Of a stretch of 64,000 nt of DNA, positions 63,535 through 64,000 are shown piece after piece. Each line of letters starts with the position of its first letter. The first letter of the stretch is position 1. The notes under the pieces were generated by a model. That model saw only the letters and a list, made by a program, of their open reading frames with translations. It was not told the DNA's origin and did no database searches. The position numbers and the translations under genes were made by a program. Origin of the DNA: an uncultured Paracoccaceae bacterium (GTDB lineage Bacteria; Pseudomonadota; Alphaproteobacteria; Rhodobacterales; Rhodobacteraceae); NCBI GenBank assembly GCA_947492475.1, contig CANLNM010000001.1:496001-560000 (forward strand), written 5' to 3'.

Positions 63535-64000
63535 TCAGGCAACCGCCGACAGATCAGCCAAACGCACACCCACACCCGGCAATTGCGCCGCTGTCATCGC
63601 ATCGGCCCGCACCCAGCGCCATGCATCGTCTTGGGCAAACAAAACCCGCAGCAATTCATTGGTCAGCGCATGCCCGGCGCGAATGCCGGTATATTGCCCC
63701 AAAATCGGGGCCCCCGCGGTGTAAAGATCCCCCAGCGCATCCAGCATTTTATGGCGCACTGCTTCGTCGGCGTGGCGCAGACCGCCGGGGCTAACCACAT
63801 GATCACCGTCCACGACCACCGCATTGACGCCCGGAACACCGCCCAGAGCCAGACCATTGGCCTGCATCGCATCGACATCGGCCTGGCGGCAAAACGTCCG
63901 GCTATCACATAATTCGCGCACAAAGGCACCATTGGCCATGGGCAGGTTTTTACGTTGCTGGCCAATCGCCCCATCGTCAAAATCAATGGCAAAGTCGATC
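63535..64000 (-). CDS. lpxC: UDP-3-O-acyl-N-acetylglucosamine deacetylase, C-terminal part
   Basis: The C-terminal 154 codons of LpxC; the N-terminus lies past base 64000. The reading frame runs through IDFAIDFDDGAIGQQ, then GAFVRELCDSRTFC and the zinc-site RHKMLDALGDLY. LpxC carries out the committed step of lipid A synthesis. It is on the strand of bamD and recN, upstream of both. The final part (GQYTGIRAGHALTNELL) with the catalytic GH is present. Confidence 0.97.
   Translation of the reverse strand, partial: IDFAIDFDDGAIGQQRKNLPMANGAFVRELCDSRTFCRQADVDAMQANGLALGGVPGVNAVVVDGDHVVSPGGLRHADEAVRHKMLDALGDLYTAGAPILGQYTGIRAGHALTNELLRVLFAQDDAWRWVRADAMTAAQLPGVGVRLADLSAVA

Noticed and set aside
1-64000. 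CRISPR arrays, insertion sequences and rRNA genes
   Set aside because: I saw no regular spaced repeats, transposase motifs or rRNA sequence by eye.

Overview
The window reads as a chromosomal segment of an alphaproteobacterium of the Rhodobacteraceae/Roseobacter type. The evidence is the set of genes and their order: cobS and cobT for aerobic cobalamin synthesis, prfA-prmC-DUF4167, lptF-lptG-lptD-surA-pdxA-rsmA, lpxC-bamD-recN, ornithine-lipid olsB, and two VPLPA-CTERM exosortase substrates. Coding density is high. I see no rRNA, CRISPR array, transposase or phage gene. Genus and species cannot be fixed from the sequence alone.

Layout. 0-3 kb: the 3' end of a cytochrome P450 converges on a glcB-glcG glyoxylate operon. 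3-10 kb: pepN, an acyltransferase, two tandem small lytic transglycosylase-like genes and gatB. 10-14 kb: two tandem exosortase-sorted secreted proteins, a DUF4177 protein, a J-domain protein and aqpZ. 14-17 kb: rnd, purN and purM on the minus strand. 17.4-20.6 kb: a looser, accessory-looking stretch with a CAU tRNA, a serine hydrolase, small ORFs and a periplasmic binding protein with two palindromes upstream. 20.6-25 kb: an EnvZ-like sensor kinase without an adjacent regulator, an MBL-fold hydrolase, tRNA-Asn, a candidate small RNA, a TfoX-C protein, DUF4112 and ndk. 25-38 kb: an ABC-F ATPase, MarC, a retropepsin-like protease, holC-pepA, and the large envelope-biogenesis cluster lptF to rsmA. 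38-46.7 kb: DUF4167, prmC, prfA, DUF1499, agmatinase family, M20 hydrolase, mazG, an iron-type binding protein and an SDR dehydrogenase. 46.7-52.5 kb: ABC-F, olsB, two msrB, sufE and small envelope proteins. 52.5-64 kb: cobS, a nuclease lipoprotein, cobT, an X-Pro aminopeptidase, DUF427, a ClC transporter, recN, bamD and partial lpxC.

How it works together. Much of the window serves the outer envelope: LPS transport (LptF, LptG, LptD), outer-membrane protein folding (SurA, BamD), lipid A synthesis (LpxC), ornithine lipid (OlsB), peptidoglycan cleavage and surface sorting. The rest is nucleotide, tRNA and translation housekeeping plus peptide turnover (PepN, PepA, PepP).

Most worth a second look: a pair of hairpins at 23574-23661 that expose Shine-Dalgarno-complementary loops and end in a terminator, resembling the cuckoo/CcsR small RNAs of alphaproteobacteria; mutually exclusive hairpins upstream of cobS; the palindromes upstream of the 19.9 kb binding protein; and the tandem exosortase substrates. 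No clearly new multi-gene system is visible.
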